Shown piece after piece: positions 1 to 8,355 of a DNA stretch of 64,000 nt. The stretch comes from Candidatus Zhuqueibacterota bacterium (GTDB lineage: Bacteria > Zhuqueibacterota > Zhuqueibacteria > Oceanimicrobiales > Oceanimicrobiaceae): the NCBI GenBank assembly GCA_029261995.1, contig JAJDAF010000029.1:62001-126000 (forward strand), written 5' to 3'. Within the stretch, counting starts at the first letter, position 1, and each line of letters begins with the position of its first letter. Position numbers and translations under genes: made by a program. The notes beneath the pieces are model-generated. The model ran no database searches. It was not told where the DNA came from and saw only the letters and a list, made by a program, of their open reading frames with translations.

Positions 1-1798
1 GCGCAAAATCCCGGCTGTGCAGACGGCCGCGGTCCATCGCGGCCAAAACCGCCATGGTTCGGCCTCGGGAGTCCTGCAACGGCACCCCGATGACGCTCTC
101 TATCTTAACCTTTTTCAAGAATGCGTCTTTCGGGAATGCTTTCGTGGCCTGATTTGGATAGCTGACCACCTTTTTACCAGAGAGACGCTGCCAGGGTGTG
201 TTTACAAGTGAGCGGCCAAGATGCTCGACCATCTCCGGCGGTCCGCGAAACGCGGCTAACTTCATCCTGTCGAATTTCGGCCCGACGATTTCCCCGATGA
301 AGGCAAACTCCATTTCGCAGGCTCGCGCCAGCTGGTCAACGACCGACTGAAAGAAGCTCTCACCCGTCGATTCCGCCACCCCCTCCGCCATGCTACGCAA
401 GCCGTTTTCCATGCGCTTACGTTCCGAGATATCAACCCCGATGCCCCAGTAAGCCCACCCGGATATCGGGAAGCGTCTGGTGACGCTTGACCATGCGACG
501 GTCTTAACCTGGCCGGCCTTTGTGGTTAATTCCCACTCCCAATCAAAATAATCATATCCTTTTTCCATACTTTCGCGCAGCAGCCGGTCATGGTGTTTGT
601 TGCCCGGCCACACTTGTTCGAAGAGTCCGGGACTGCTTGCCACCTCCTCCGCGGTATACCCGCTGACACGCTCGCACTCACGATTCCAGACGACAATCTC
701 TCCATCTCTGTCGAACACGATCACCATCACCGGGATATTGTGAATAATCTTTCTTAGCCGCTCCTCACGTCGTTTCAGCTTCTCGATAGCAACTTTTCTG
801 GCATACTGCGTCCGCGCATCTTTTATGGTGATCGCCAGGTAGTCGGAAATCTCAGACAGCATCTCAATTTCGTCAGTTGGCCACTCGCGTTGCTGCTCTG
901 AAAAGAGACAAAGGACGCCCTTCGATTTGTCGAAATGGCCAACCGGAATCTGAAGCGTAGAACAAATCTCACCGTCAGAAAAAAGTCCAGCAAAATTTGC
1001 AACACGATCATCATCTGGCACATCTTGAACCACAATGGGTTGGTCTTTTCGTAGCAATCGCATATAGGAGCCAGGCAGTGCAAAAGGAGTGCGACTGAGT
1101 CGGAAATGGGAACCGCTCCGCGGAGGAATAGCGTGTACGACAGATGCTTTGCCATCACGGTCGAAGGTGGCGTAAATAAGCCAGAGATCGTGGAAATTGG
1201 TTTTGATGGTGTTCAGAGTTCTCTTGATGCGCTCATGGACCGAGACGCGCATGCGCATCCCTGATGATACGCTGGCCATCAGCTTCAAACGGGTTCGGTT
1301 CTGGCGCAGAGCAGTTTCGAGTTTCTTTCGTTTCGTAATATCGAGTATGGTCCCGATGATAGCCGGGCTGCCCTGACGCGTCGTTCGCGTAGCAAGGGTT
1401 TCGCAATCAACCATGACCCCATCCTTGCGGCGGCCGCAAAAGAAGTAGTGGACGCTTTTTGAATTGCGCTCAATCTGACTCCGGATGTGTTCGTCTACGA
1501 CGGATTTTGAGTCCTTGGCGGCCAAATCCAGCGGCGAGAGGCGACCGATGATTTCATCCTGCAGATAGCCGAACATTTTGGCGAATCTGGAGTTGACATG
1601 CACGAAAGTATTGTTCTGAACCAGGAACACCCCGGCCAACGACTTATCGATCAGGCACTTAAGCAACTCATCGTTTTCCTTCAGTGCTGTTTCAGCGTCT
1701 TGAGATTTGCTGCTGATTTCGTGCAGCTTCTCAACCTGCTTGCTCACCTCGTCAAGCTCAGGAAGTGCTTTGTCTTTGGGTTTTGAAGGCGCGCTCAT
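1..1798 (-). CDS. PAS/GAF multi-domain sensor protein, partial (C-terminus outside window)
   Basis: An open frame of about 599 codons runs from an ATG at 1798 to the left edge without a stop. The ATG is preceded by a strong AGGAGGA Shine-Dalgarno. The order is: N-terminal coiled stretch (1-40), PAS domain (about 40-160, ending ILDITKRKK), GAF domain (about 175-325, with GVLCLFSEQQREW), second PAS (about 340-470, ending GVDISERKR) and a second GAF-like domain from about 480 to the edge (ESVIGVPLQDSRG). No transmembrane segment is seen, so it is probably cytosolic. PAS-GAF strings of this kind usually end in a histidine kinase, PP2C or GGDEF output domain. That output lies beyond the window, so the signalling type cannot be named. 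It lies upstream of no other gene here and is separated by about 400 bp from the kinase/phosphatase operon, which may share its signalling theme. Confidence 0.85.
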   Translation of the reverse strand, partial: MSAPSKPKDKALPELDEVSKQVEKLHEISSKSQDAETALKENDELLKCLIDKSLAGVFLVQNNTFVHVNSRFAKMFGYLQDEIIGRLSPLDLAAKDSKSVVDEHIRSQIERNSKSVHYFFCGRRKDGVMVDCETLATRTTRQGSPAIIGTILDITKRKKLETALRQNRTRLKLMASVSSGMRMRVSVHERIKRTLNTIKTNFHDLWLIYATFDRDGKASVVHAIPPRSGSHFRLSRTPFALPGSYMRLLRKDQPIVVQDVPDDDRVANFAGLFSDGEICSTLQIPVGHFDKSKGVLCLFSEQQREWPTDEIEMLSEISDYLAITIKDARTQYARKVAIEKLKRREERLRKIIHNIPVMVIVFDRDGEIVVWNRECERVSGYTAEEVASSPGLFEQVWPGNKHHDRLLRESMEKGYDYFDWEWELTTKAGQVKTVAWSSVTRRFPISGWAYWGIGVDISERKRMENGLRSMAEGVAESTGESFFQSVVDQLARACEMEFAFIGEIVGPKFDRMKLAAFRGPPEMVEHLGRSLVNTPWQRLSGKKVVSYPNQATKAFPKDAFLKKVKIESVIGVPLQDSRGRTMAVLAAMDRGRLHSRDFA

Positions 1799-2204
1799 CG
1801 GGTCCTCCTAAGCGGGATAGACATCCTGTCCATTCTTATTGCGTGCTAAAGAAACGAATCCCTAAGTAGCCTGAAAGCCGAGCATATCAAGACGGGGTCT
1901 GCAAAACAGCCGTCCGGGTTTGAAGTGATATTCCATCCAGGAAAGGAGTAATCAGGAAACTGGCAGGACAATTGAATGTCGTGAATGTGGATGGTAAACA
2001 CGTTGCGACTCCCATCCCCCAACTCTGCATCTATAGCTTGCCCAGTGATTCAGGCCGGCAGAAATTCCATCGCAGCAGTGTGTTTGGCCTCGAATCTGGC
2101 CGGGCTTTCAAAATATGTCTGAATCGACATCAGACATAAGATGTAACTAAATATATAATAAATATAAATTAAAACAAGTAAATTGACAAGCTTTTAACAA
2201 CCAA
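1799..2204. other. Intergenic region with AT-rich tract
   Basis: No credible gene was seen. The stretch 2140-2200 is strikingly AT-rich compared with its surroundings and lies just downstream of the anti-sigma kinase stop codon. The promoter of the minus-strand PAS/GAF gene should lie in this interval, but no convincing -35/-10 pair was found. Confidence 0.4.
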
Positions 2205-2636
2205 TTAGCGGCTCAAATGTATGACCATGCGGGTAACATTGCCCCCCTGCGGCACTTTTTTGAACTCGACTTCATCGACCAAATTCTTGATCAGAAACAT
2301 GCCCCAGCCGCGTCTGTCATTGCTGTCATCCAACTGTTCTTCGATGCTCGGCTCTGGAATGTTGCGAGTGAGGCCATGGCCACGGTCCTCGACATTCACT
2401 TCGAGACTCTCTTTGCCCATTCTCAAACTGATGAGCACCACCGTATCCTTCTTCAGGCGATTGCCGTGTTCCATGGCGTTTGTGCAGGCCTCGGAAACCG
2501 CTGTGCGAAGATCATCGATACGGCTCCGGTGAAAACTCATGAGTTCGGCGACCGCGGCGGCCGAATCCATAGCGACTTTCTCGTACCCGAGCACGGACGG
2601 AATATGGATTTCAATGATGTCCTGCTTCTGAGCCAT
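2205..2636 (-). CDS. RsbW-like anti-sigma factor serine kinase (HATPase_c)
   Basis: The 143-aa protein is one GHKL ATPase domain. The N box is EACTNAMEHGN (about 64-74), the G1 box is VEDRGHGL (about 102) and the G2 box is RRGWGMFLIKNLVDEV (about 123-138). In the RsbW/SpoIIAB family such proteins bind a sigma factor or phosphorylate an anti-anti-sigma STAS protein on serine. The gene starts 14 nt after the stop of the PP2C-type phosphatase gene. That is the classical opposing pair: kinase here, phosphatase upstream. No STAS-domain anti-anti-sigma factor and no sigma factor gene is present in the window, so the partner is unknown. The length is normal for the family. Confidence 0.9.
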   Translation of the reverse strand: MAQKQDIIEIHIPSVLGYEKVAMDSAAAVAELMSFHRSRIDDLRTAVSEACTNAMEHGNRLKKDTVVLISLRMGKESLEVNVEDRGHGLTRNIPEPSIEEQLDDSNDRRGWGMFLIKNLVDEVEFKKVPQGGNVTRMVIHLSR

Positions 2637-2650
2637 AATGCACTCTCAGG

Positions 2651-4150
2651 TTAAGTGAGTTCGAGGATAACCACGGTGACATCATCATGCACGGTCGGGC
2701 CGCTGTACTTGTGCATAGCAGCGATAATGTTGTCCAGCATGCTGTCTGGTCGGCTCCCGGCGCTCGCCTTGATTGAACTGGCAAGGCGGTCAAAGCCATA
2801 GGTTTCATCGTGGCCGTTCATCGCATCGACAATGCCGTCGGTGTAGAACACCAATCGATCGCCCGCCTCCAGCTCGATTTGCAGTTGCTCGTAAGTAGCC
2901 GACTCGACAATGCCAAGCGGAAAACGGTCACTATTGGCAGCCTGTGGCAGGAACCGGATCTCCCCACGGCGCCACAGCAACGGCAGAGTTTGTCCGGCGT
3001 TTGTGTATTTCAGGGTCCGCGTCTCCGGATCGAAAATGCCGTAGAACAGCGCAACAAACATGTGGCTCTGGATGTCCTTATGCAGACGTCGGTTCACCAT
3101 AGTGAGGGTCTCGTTGGTGCAGTGGGTTCCCTCAGCCGCAAACCGCATTGCGCTCATCGCCGCGGTCATGACCATGGCCGCGGATACGCCGTGGCCGGAA
3201 ACATCTCCAACCACGATACCTAGCCGGTCACCCTGCAGCCTCAAGAAATCGTAGAAATCGCCCCCAACATCTTTCGTCGGAATTGACTTCGCACAGATGA
3301 CACCACCGGCGACCTTCGGATGGCCATCGGGCAGCATCTGGGCCTGCATTTCCTGTGCCACCTTAAACTCATGCCACATGCGGGCATTGTCGCGCAGAGA
3401 TTGGACCATCCGGTTGAAAGACTGGGCCAGGGTTCCAAGCTCATCTTTGGCCGCGTAGTCGATTGAGATGTCCCAGTTGCCGCGTGCGACCTCCTGCGTG
3501 CTTTCGGTCAGCCGTCGCAGCGGTTTGAACATTTGACGAATAATGAGATAGATCAGCACCACGCCGAGTAGCATCACCAGGCCTACAAGCTGTATCAACG
3601 TCTCTCGCAACTGGTCGCGGCTGGAAAAAACATCAGATTCATAGCCGGTGGCGATGATCACCCATTTCCAGGGCGCAAAGTAAAGGTAGAAGCCAATCTT
3701 CTCTTCGCCCTGTCGGCCCTTGGCAACCGTGCCCTGACGGTAGTAGGTAAAATTAGAGTAGCCGTGCGCACCATCGTGCTGGTCAACTTCGTCGATAACG
3801 GCCTTGATGTGAGCAAACTCTTGATTGTACAGAACCTTGCCAACGCTGGTCGGGTGCACAACCAGTACGCCCTTTTCCGGCCCATCGCCATTTTGGATAA
3901 CCGAGATATATCCATCTTTTGCTATCTGAAGTTCTGAAATTTCCCGCTTCATCTCATCAGACGGCTCGAGGGAATTCTTATAATGCCGGTCACAGAGTGC
4001 GAATGCCTGTTCGGCTTTTGACCTAAGCAACTCACGCGCCAACCCCTTTATCTTCCATTTCGACTCCCGGTAGCCAAGGAAACTGGCGACCGAAAGAGAT
4101 CCGACGATAAGCAGAACCGACACCAAAATCAGTTTGAATCGAAGACTCAT
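2651..4150 (-). CDS. Membrane-bound PP2C/SpoIIE-type phosphatase with Cache and HAMP domains
   Basis: This 499-aa protein has a TM helix at about 7-26, an extracytoplasmic single-Cache sensor region (about 30-180; GYISVIQNGDG, GTVAKGRQGEEKIGFYLYF, WKWVIIATGY), a second TM helix (about 188-209), a HAMP domain (about 210-265; KPLRRLTESTQEVARGNW) and a C-terminal PP2C_SIG catalytic domain. Catalytic metal motifs are VGGDFYDFLRL, GIVVGDVSGHGVSAAM, FYTDGIVDAMN and HDDVTVVILEL. It should sense a small periplasmic ligand and dephosphorylate a serine-phosphorylated anti-anti-sigma factor (RsbU/SpoIIE role). It lies 6 nt downstream of the sigma54-activator-like gene and 14 nt upstream of the RsbW-like kinase, so the three are probably one operon. 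The ligand and target are unknown. Confidence 0.92.
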   Translation of the reverse strand: MSLRFKLILVSVLLIVGSLSVASFLGYRESKWKIKGLARELLRSKAEQAFALCDRHYKNSLEPSDEMKREISELQIAKDGYISVIQNGDGPEKGVLVVHPTSVGKVLYNQEFAHIKAVIDEVDQHDGAHGYSNFTYYRQGTVAKGRQGEEKIGFYLYFAPWKWVIIATGYESDVFSSRDQLRETLIQLVGLVMLLGVVLIYLIIRQMFKPLRRLTESTQEVARGNWDISIDYAAKDELGTLAQSFNRMVQSLRDNARMWHEFKVAQEMQAQMLPDGHPKVAGGVICAKSIPTKDVGGDFYDFLRLQGDRLGIVVGDVSGHGVSAAMVMTAAMSAMRFAAEGTHCTNETLTMVNRRLHKDIQSHMFVALFYGIFDPETRTLKYTNAGQTLPLLWRRGEIRFLPQAANSDRFPLGIVESATYEQLQIELEAGDRLVFYTDGIVDAMNGHDETYGFDRLASSIKASAGSRPDSMLDNIIAAMHKYSGPTVHDDVTVVILELT

Positions 4151-4156
4151 TTCCGC

Positions 4157-5698
4157 CTAATCCTCAGGTTCGATGCCAAGCCGATCGAGCTTCTTTTGCA
4201 GACCGAGTCGGCTGATTCCGAGCTTGCGCGAGACTTCGCTCTTGTTCCAATGGTACTTTGTGAGCGCTTCTGTTATGAGATGGGTTTCAAGCGCGTCAAT
4301 CGCCTCGCGTAGAGAACCGGCCCGCAAGGCGTTCGGCAATTCCAGGCTGGCTTCGGCCCGGAGTAGTTTCGGAGAAAGATCTTCGGGTTGAATGATAACA
4401 CCCTCACCCGCCAGCGTGATGGCGCGTTCAATCTCGTTCTCCAGCTCACGTACATTGCCGGGCCAGTCATAGGCGGCGAGCTGCTTGATCGCCATGCTGG
4501 AGAATCCTTTGATATTGATGCCGATCTTCTCCTGGATTTTGCCTGTGAAGTGGTTGACGAGCAGCGGCAGGTCATCCTGGCGCTGACGCAACGGCGGCAA
4601 CGTCAGTTCCAACACGCTGAGACGAAAATATAAATCATCGCGGAAATTGCCTTCCTTCATCTCCGCCTCGAGATTCTTGTTGGTCGCCGCCACGACCCTG
4701 ACGTCTACCGAAATCTCCCGGGTTCCGCCAACGCGGCGAAAACATCGCTCCTGCAGCACCCGCAAAATTTTAGCTTGCGAGCCAACTGGCATGTCACCAA
4801 TCTCATCGATGAAAATCGTACCGCCATCCGCCTGCTCGAAATAGCCGACGTGTTTTTTGACACCCGTGGCGACCCCGGCCTCGATGCCGAACAGCTCGGA
4901 TTCCACCAGGTTTTCAGGAATGGCGGTGCAATTGATGGCCACAAAAGGCTTGTCCCGACGCGGGCTCTGGTAGTGAATGGTTTTCGCCAACAGCTCTTTG
5001 CCAGTACCGGTCTCGCCGTAGATGAGCACGTTAGTCGGGCTCTTTGCAACGTTCCTGGCCTGCTGCAGCACCTTCAGGATCGGCTCACTCTGCCCGATGA
5101 TTCTGCCATCCTTGTATTCTCTGAGTACCTCTTCACGCAGGGAGATGTTTTCCAGCTGCAGACGTTGCTGTGCGTCTTTGAGTTCGACGTAAAGTCGCAG
5201 GCTGTCAACCACGGAGGCCGCGTGACCGACGGCCGCTTCAATCAGCTCGTGATCACTCTCTGAATACGCCTCGCCGGACAGCTTCTCGCCCCAAAAAAGT
5301 CCGCCCAGGACGCCGTCCTGACCTTCAAACTCGACCCAGATCGAAGATGTGTCCTGGAGTTCTCCCCCGCATTGCACCTGCATGAATTGGAGAAGCTCCA
5401 TCTTGCGCTTGCGATGTTCGCCGGAATTGAACCTTGTCGAACGCAGTGTCTTGCTCAGAGCACCTTGAATGTCTGTTTCGAAGCCTCTGATTGTGCCGAC
5501 AGCCCAGGCGCCATCATGCGTTTTGGAAAGCGTAAAGCCCTGAGCAACGCCAAATGTTCCCATTAGAATGGAGAGCAGCTCACGGTAAATGCGGTCGATG
5601 TCGCGGCAATCGTTCAGGGCCTTGGCAAGCTCATACAGAGTCTCCAGATGGAAAACCTGTCGCTCGAGATTAAGTGCGTTGAGGGTGTCAGTGCTCAT
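4157..5698 (-). CDS. GAF-domain AAA+ bacterial enhancer-binding-type regulator with variant GAFTGA loop
   Basis: The 513-aa protein has an N-terminal GAF-like sensor domain (about 12-180), a short coiled linker, a sigma54-interaction AAA+ domain (about 200-435) and a Fis-type HTH (about 470-510; NKSEVSRKLGISRLGLQKKL). Walker A is GETGTGKE, Walker B is GGTIFIDEIGDM, and the arginine-finger region is FRDDLYFRLSVLEL. The loop that normally reads GAFTGA is GVATGV here, so the phenylalanine that contacts sigma54 is alanine. This may mean a non-standard contact or no sigma54 activation, although a GVATGV-bearing subfamily probably exists. It is the first gene of a three-gene operon with the PP2C phosphatase and RsbW-like kinase, behind a sigma70-like promoter. 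The start at 5698 has only a weak Shine-Dalgarno. Confidence 0.92.
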   Translation of the reverse strand: MSTDTLNALNLERQVFHLETLYELAKALNDCRDIDRIYRELLSILMGTFGVAQGFTLSKTHDGAWAVGTIRGFETDIQGALSKTLRSTRFNSGEHRKRKMELLQFMQVQCGGELQDTSSIWVEFEGQDGVLGGLFWGEKLSGEAYSESDHELIEAAVGHAASVVDSLRLYVELKDAQQRLQLENISLREEVLREYKDGRIIGQSEPILKVLQQARNVAKSPTNVLIYGETGTGKELLAKTIHYQSPRRDKPFVAINCTAIPENLVESELFGIEAGVATGVKKHVGYFEQADGGTIFIDEIGDMPVGSQAKILRVLQERCFRRVGGTREISVDVRVVAATNKNLEAEMKEGNFRDDLYFRLSVLELTLPPLRQRQDDLPLLVNHFTGKIQEKIGINIKGFSSMAIKQLAAYDWPGNVRELENEIERAITLAGEGVIIQPEDLSPKLLRAEASLELPNALRAGSLREAIDALETHLITEALTKYHWNKSEVSRKLGISRLGLQKKLDRLGIEPED

Positions 5699-5767
5699 GG
5701 GTTTATCCGAGAATGATGTGGTCGAGACCTCGCCGGACGGCTGCTAACTAAGTTAACAAACATCTCA

Positions 5768-5796
5768 ATGATAGCATGGTTTGGCTTAAATGTCAA
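5768..5796 (-). promoter_or_regulatory. Sigma70-type promoter of the regulator-phosphatase-kinase operon
   Basis: On the minus strand a perfect TTGACA (5796-5791) is followed after exactly 17 nt by TATCAT (5773-5768). This predicts transcription from about 5761 and a 5' leader of about 60 nt before the ATG at 5698. It is the best promoter-like sequence found by eye in the window. It suggests that the operon is made by the housekeeping sigma factor rather than by sigma54. Confidence 0.6.
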
Positions 5797-5844
5797 GGCC
5801 TTTTTCCCGGGTCTGGCCCGACCGGCCGCAGGACCGGTTAGAAA

Positions 5845-6492
5845 TCACTGCAGAAGGGAGATGAGTTCAACCAACCGATCGATCATGAGGTCAGGTTCAG
5901 CATCAGAGAGCAACGCTTCGGCGCGATAACCGTAGGTGACGGCACAGGTGAACGCTCCCGCTGCCTTGCCCGCGACAATGTCGGAAGGGCTATCGCCAAT
6001 CATCAGGGTTTGCTCGGGTTGCACCCCGAGTTGGGACATCACGTGCAAAATGGGCTCAGGGCTGGGCTTCAACGTGGGAAGGGAATCGCCGCCCAAAATC
6101 GCACCGAAACGCTCTGCCACAACCAATCCTTCCAGAATGGTCCGGGTAAATGCTTCAGGTTTGTTGGAAATCACGGCAAGTCCTCGAGCGGAAAAATGGT
6201 CGAGCACTTCAAGGGCGCCTGGGTAGAAACGGGTTGCGACCAAGAGATTCTCGGCGTAGTGTTGCCGAAACAAGGCAATGGCGTCATCGATGTCGTTTTG
6301 CCGCGACCGCGGCAAAGCGCGCTGCAGCAGTTTGCGCATGCCATCGCCAACCAGGCGCATCACCCCCGCCACCTCGAGTTCAGGCAACGACAGGCTACGC
6401 AGGGCAAAATTGACAGAGCTGGCAAGATCATCCTGGGTATCGACCAGGGTGCCGTCCAGGTCAAAAATCAGCAATTTAATGGGCTGGTGCAA
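5845..6492 (-). CDS. HAD-superfamily phosphoglycolate-phosphatase-like hydrolase
   Basis: About 215 aa from a TTG start at 6492, one nt after the hydantoinase stop; the frame also stays open upstream to 6555, which would overlap the hydantoinase gene by 62 nt. Motif I LIFDLDGTLVDT supplies the nucleophile and acid/base aspartates. A helical cap follows (RLVGDGMRKLLQRAL). Motif II is AVISNK and motif IV is MIGDSPSDI. This matches the Gph/PgmB-like HAD branch, which removes phosphate from phosphoglycolate or small sugar phosphates. Family members are hard to assign from sequence alone. It is translationally coupled to the hydantoinase gene, so a role in clearing a by-product of that pathway is possible but unproven. 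Confidence 0.85.
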   Translation of the reverse strand: MHQPIKLLIFDLDGTLVDTQDDLASSVNFALRSLSLPELEVAGVMRLVGDGMRKLLQRALPRSRQNDIDDAIALFRQHYAENLLVATRFYPGALEVLDHFSARGLAVISNKPEAFTRTILEGLVVAERFGAILGGDSLPTLKPSPEPILHVMSQLGVQPEQTLMIGDSPSDIVAGKAAGAFTCAVTYGYRAEALLSDAEPDLMIDRLVELISLLQ

Positions 6493-6493
6493 C

Positions 6494-7858
6494 TTATCGG
6501 GCAGCGGTGATGTGGGTTCCAAAGATGTTTTCTCCGGTGAAAGTGCTTTTCTCAATAAGGGTCTGGCCGCGCAAAAGAACGTGTTCTATTTTTCCTGCTA
6601 TTGTCATGCCTTCGTAGGGTGACCAATCGCCGTTGCCGTGCAAAGTATCCGCCCGGATGACCTGCTCCGGAGTCGGGTCCCAAATAACGATGTCAGCATC
6701 CGCGCCTGGCTTAAGTTGGCCTTTCCTTCCCGACAGGCCAAACAGTTGCGCCGGGTTCTCGGCCAGCACTCTGACCAGAGTTTGCAGCGAGATTCTGCCC
6801 TCAGCCACGCCATAGGTATAGAGCAGCGGAAACAGCGTTTCGACACCGGGAATGCCATTGGGCGTGCGATGAAATTGCCGGTCGCCGGCTTGCTTTTGCG
6901 CCACGGTGAACGGACAGTGGTCGGTGGCAACGACGTCGATTTCGCCGTCGGCGAGCGCCTGCCACAGGGCCTCTGAATCATCCGTTGTGCGCAGGGGCGG
7001 CGTGGTTATCCAGTGGTGACCGTCTTCCCTTTTGTACATTTCTTCATTCAAAACCAAATACTGCGGACAAGTTTCGAGGTAGATTTGAACGCCCTGGCTG
7101 CGGGCCCGCAAGCCAGCTTCCAGCCCAGCCCGACTGCTCAGATGCACGATGTAAAGGCGGGCGCCCAACTCACCGGCGATCTCCGCTGCCCGCGAGATGG
7201 CCCGCGCTTCAGCTTCAGCGGTACGGCTGCACGCATGGTAGACAGCGGCTAGGTTGCCGTCAGCGACATTCTGCCCCGTGCCGGTTTCCACCAGTTCGTT
7301 GTCTTCCGCATGCAGAAAGAGCAAACCGCCACTTGCATCCACCACGCGAAGAACATCTCTGAATTCGTCCCAGGTCACCATCATGCCAGCCTGGCGATAG
7401 GTAGAAAAAACTTTGTACGCGGTCAGGCCGCGCTCAACCAGGCAGGGTATCTCTTGAATCGAAGTCTGAGGCCGGTCCGTCACATTGACGTGCAGCGCAA
7501 AATCAACATGCGACTTGCCACGCGCTTTACCCAGTCGCACGTCAACCGATTCCGCCAAAGTCTGCCCCGGCGGCTGCACCGTGAAATCCACAATCGTCGT
7601 CACGCCGCCGCAGGCAGCCGCCACTGAACCGGAGTCGAAGTCATCCGCCGAGTGCGTGCCCATGATCGGGATACCCATGTGGGTGTGGGCATCGATAAAC
7701 CCGGGGAAGACGAGCTTGCCAGTCGCGTCGATAGCTTCCCGCGCCGAGTCCGTCAGGCCCGGCGCGATGGCAGCGATCTTGCCGTCACGGATACCGATGT
7801 CCATCCGCTCCTGCTGTTTGCTCGTAACGATTCTTCCGTTTTTTATCAGGAGATCCAT
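6494..7858 (-). CDS. hyuA: Dihydropyrimidinase/hydantoinase family cyclic amidohydrolase (HyuA-like)
   Basis: The 454-aa, usual-length cytosolic amidohydrolase opens cyclic ureides (hydantoin- or dihydropyrimidine-type rings) to N-carbamoyl acids. Metal ligands of the amidohydrolase TIM barrel are visible: HTH in FIDAHTHMG (about 57-62), the carbamylated lysine in LTAYKVFSTY (about 150), histidines in FLHAEDNE and YIVHLSS, and the aspartate in VVATDHCPF. Small beta-sandwich segments flank the barrel. The nearest-neighbour genes are a YgeW-type carbamoyltransferase (separated by a four-helix-bundle cassette) and, further away, a YgeY-type hydrolase. This trio recurs in the E. coli yge/ygf-hyuA purine region, so the natural substrate here is probably a purine-derived cyclic ureide rather than dihydrouracil. 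That substrate assignment is inference. Confidence 0.9.
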   Translation of the reverse strand: MDLLIKNGRIVTSKQQERMDIGIRDGKIAAIAPGLTDSAREAIDATGKLVFPGFIDAHTHMGIPIMGTHSADDFDSGSVAAACGGVTTIVDFTVQPPGQTLAESVDVRLGKARGKSHVDFALHVNVTDRPQTSIQEIPCLVERGLTAYKVFSTYRQAGMMVTWDEFRDVLRVVDASGGLLFLHAEDNELVETGTGQNVADGNLAAVYHACSRTAEAEARAISRAAEIAGELGARLYIVHLSSRAGLEAGLRARSQGVQIYLETCPQYLVLNEEMYKREDGHHWITTPPLRTTDDSEALWQALADGEIDVVATDHCPFTVAQKQAGDRQFHRTPNGIPGVETLFPLLYTYGVAEGRISLQTLVRVLAENPAQLFGLSGRKGQLKPGADADIVIWDPTPEQVIRADTLHGNGDWSPYEGMTIAGKIEHVLLRGQTLIEKSTFTGENIFGTHITAAR

Positions 7859-7860
7859 TT

Positions 7861-7945
7861 CTTGGAATTACAAATTAGGAATTATGAATTACGAATGGCA
7901 CCGAAGCAAATCTTGAGATTCGTAATTCCAAGTTCCTAATTCTCT
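7861..7945. repeat. AT-rich AATTA-type repeat on the 3' side of the four-helix-bundle gene
   Basis: Iterated short words such as GGAATTA, GAATTAC and ATTCGTAATTCC fill 7863-7942 between the hydantoinase start and the stop of the small four-helix-bundle gene. The stretch is far more AT-rich than both flanks. A related repeat lies on the other side of the small gene (8308-8352), so the gene is bracketed. Confidence 0.6.
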
Positions 7946-8286
7946 TTAGTCGTTTTTTGAATACTGCCGAGAATTCTCAGCAGCTCATCGCAATCGTAGA
8001 GAAGTGGTTGCGCCGCACCCTTGTCGAGAAACTCGCTGTCTCGTAACAGACGCAGCCAGTAATGCGTCTCGCGAGTCTCTTTGTAGGCGATACTGATCTT
8101 GGCGAGAAAATCTTTTCTCGACTGGCCGCCAATCGCTTCTTCGACGTTCGCCCCAATCGATGTCCCGCTTCTCAAAACCTGTTTCGAAAGAACGTATTCT
8201 TTTCGCTCATCAACCAGATACTTGTAGAGCTTGATGATTCGCAGAGCAAAACCATAGCTCTTATCTCTCACCGGATTCTCTTTCAC
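7936..8286 (-). CDS. Four-helix-bundle protein (23S rRNA intervening-sequence / S23 family)
   Basis: About 116 aa from a GTG at 8286, preceded by GGAGAGGAGG; the frame also stays open to 8319. Signature words of the family are KSYGFALRIIKLYKYL, LRSGTSIGANVEEAI, SRKDFLAKISIAYKETRET and YWLRLLRDSEFL. These small helical proteins are named after rRNA intervening sequences, but most copies lie elsewhere in genomes and have no proven function. The related Avd protein is an accessory of diversity-generating retroelements; no reverse transcriptase or template repeat is nearby here. The gene is bracketed by AT-rich repeats and splits hydantoinase from carbamoyltransferase, which looks like insertion of a mobile cassette. 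Confidence 0.9.
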   Translation of the reverse strand: MKENPVRDKSYGFALRIIKLYKYLVDERKEYVLSKQVLRSGTSIGANVEEAIGGQSRKDFLAKISIAYKETRETHYWLRLLRDSEFLDKGAAQPLLYDCDELLRILGSIQKTTKEN

Positions 8287-8307
8287 CCAATCGCCTCCTC
8301 TCCACCA

Positions 8308-8352
8308 CGAAACTATCAATTCTTAATTGGTAATTCTTAGTTCCCAATTCTA
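8308..8352. repeat. AT-rich AATTA-type repeat on the 5' side of the four-helix-bundle gene
   Basis: The words CAATTCTTAATTGGTAATTC and TTCCCAATTC occur between the carbamoyltransferase stop (8356) and the small gene. They match the style of the repeat at 7861-7945 and probably mark the other cassette end. Confidence 0.55.
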
Positions 8353-8355
8353 TAG

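Noticed and set aside
5797-5844. Terminator after the HAD phosphatase upstream region
   Set aside because: GC-rich partial inverted words occur (CCGGTC type) but no clean stem followed by a T-run on the correct strand.
7936-8286. Diversity-generating retroelement accessory (Avd)
   Set aside because: No reverse transcriptase, template repeat or variable repeat was seen nearby; only the four-helix bundle is shared.
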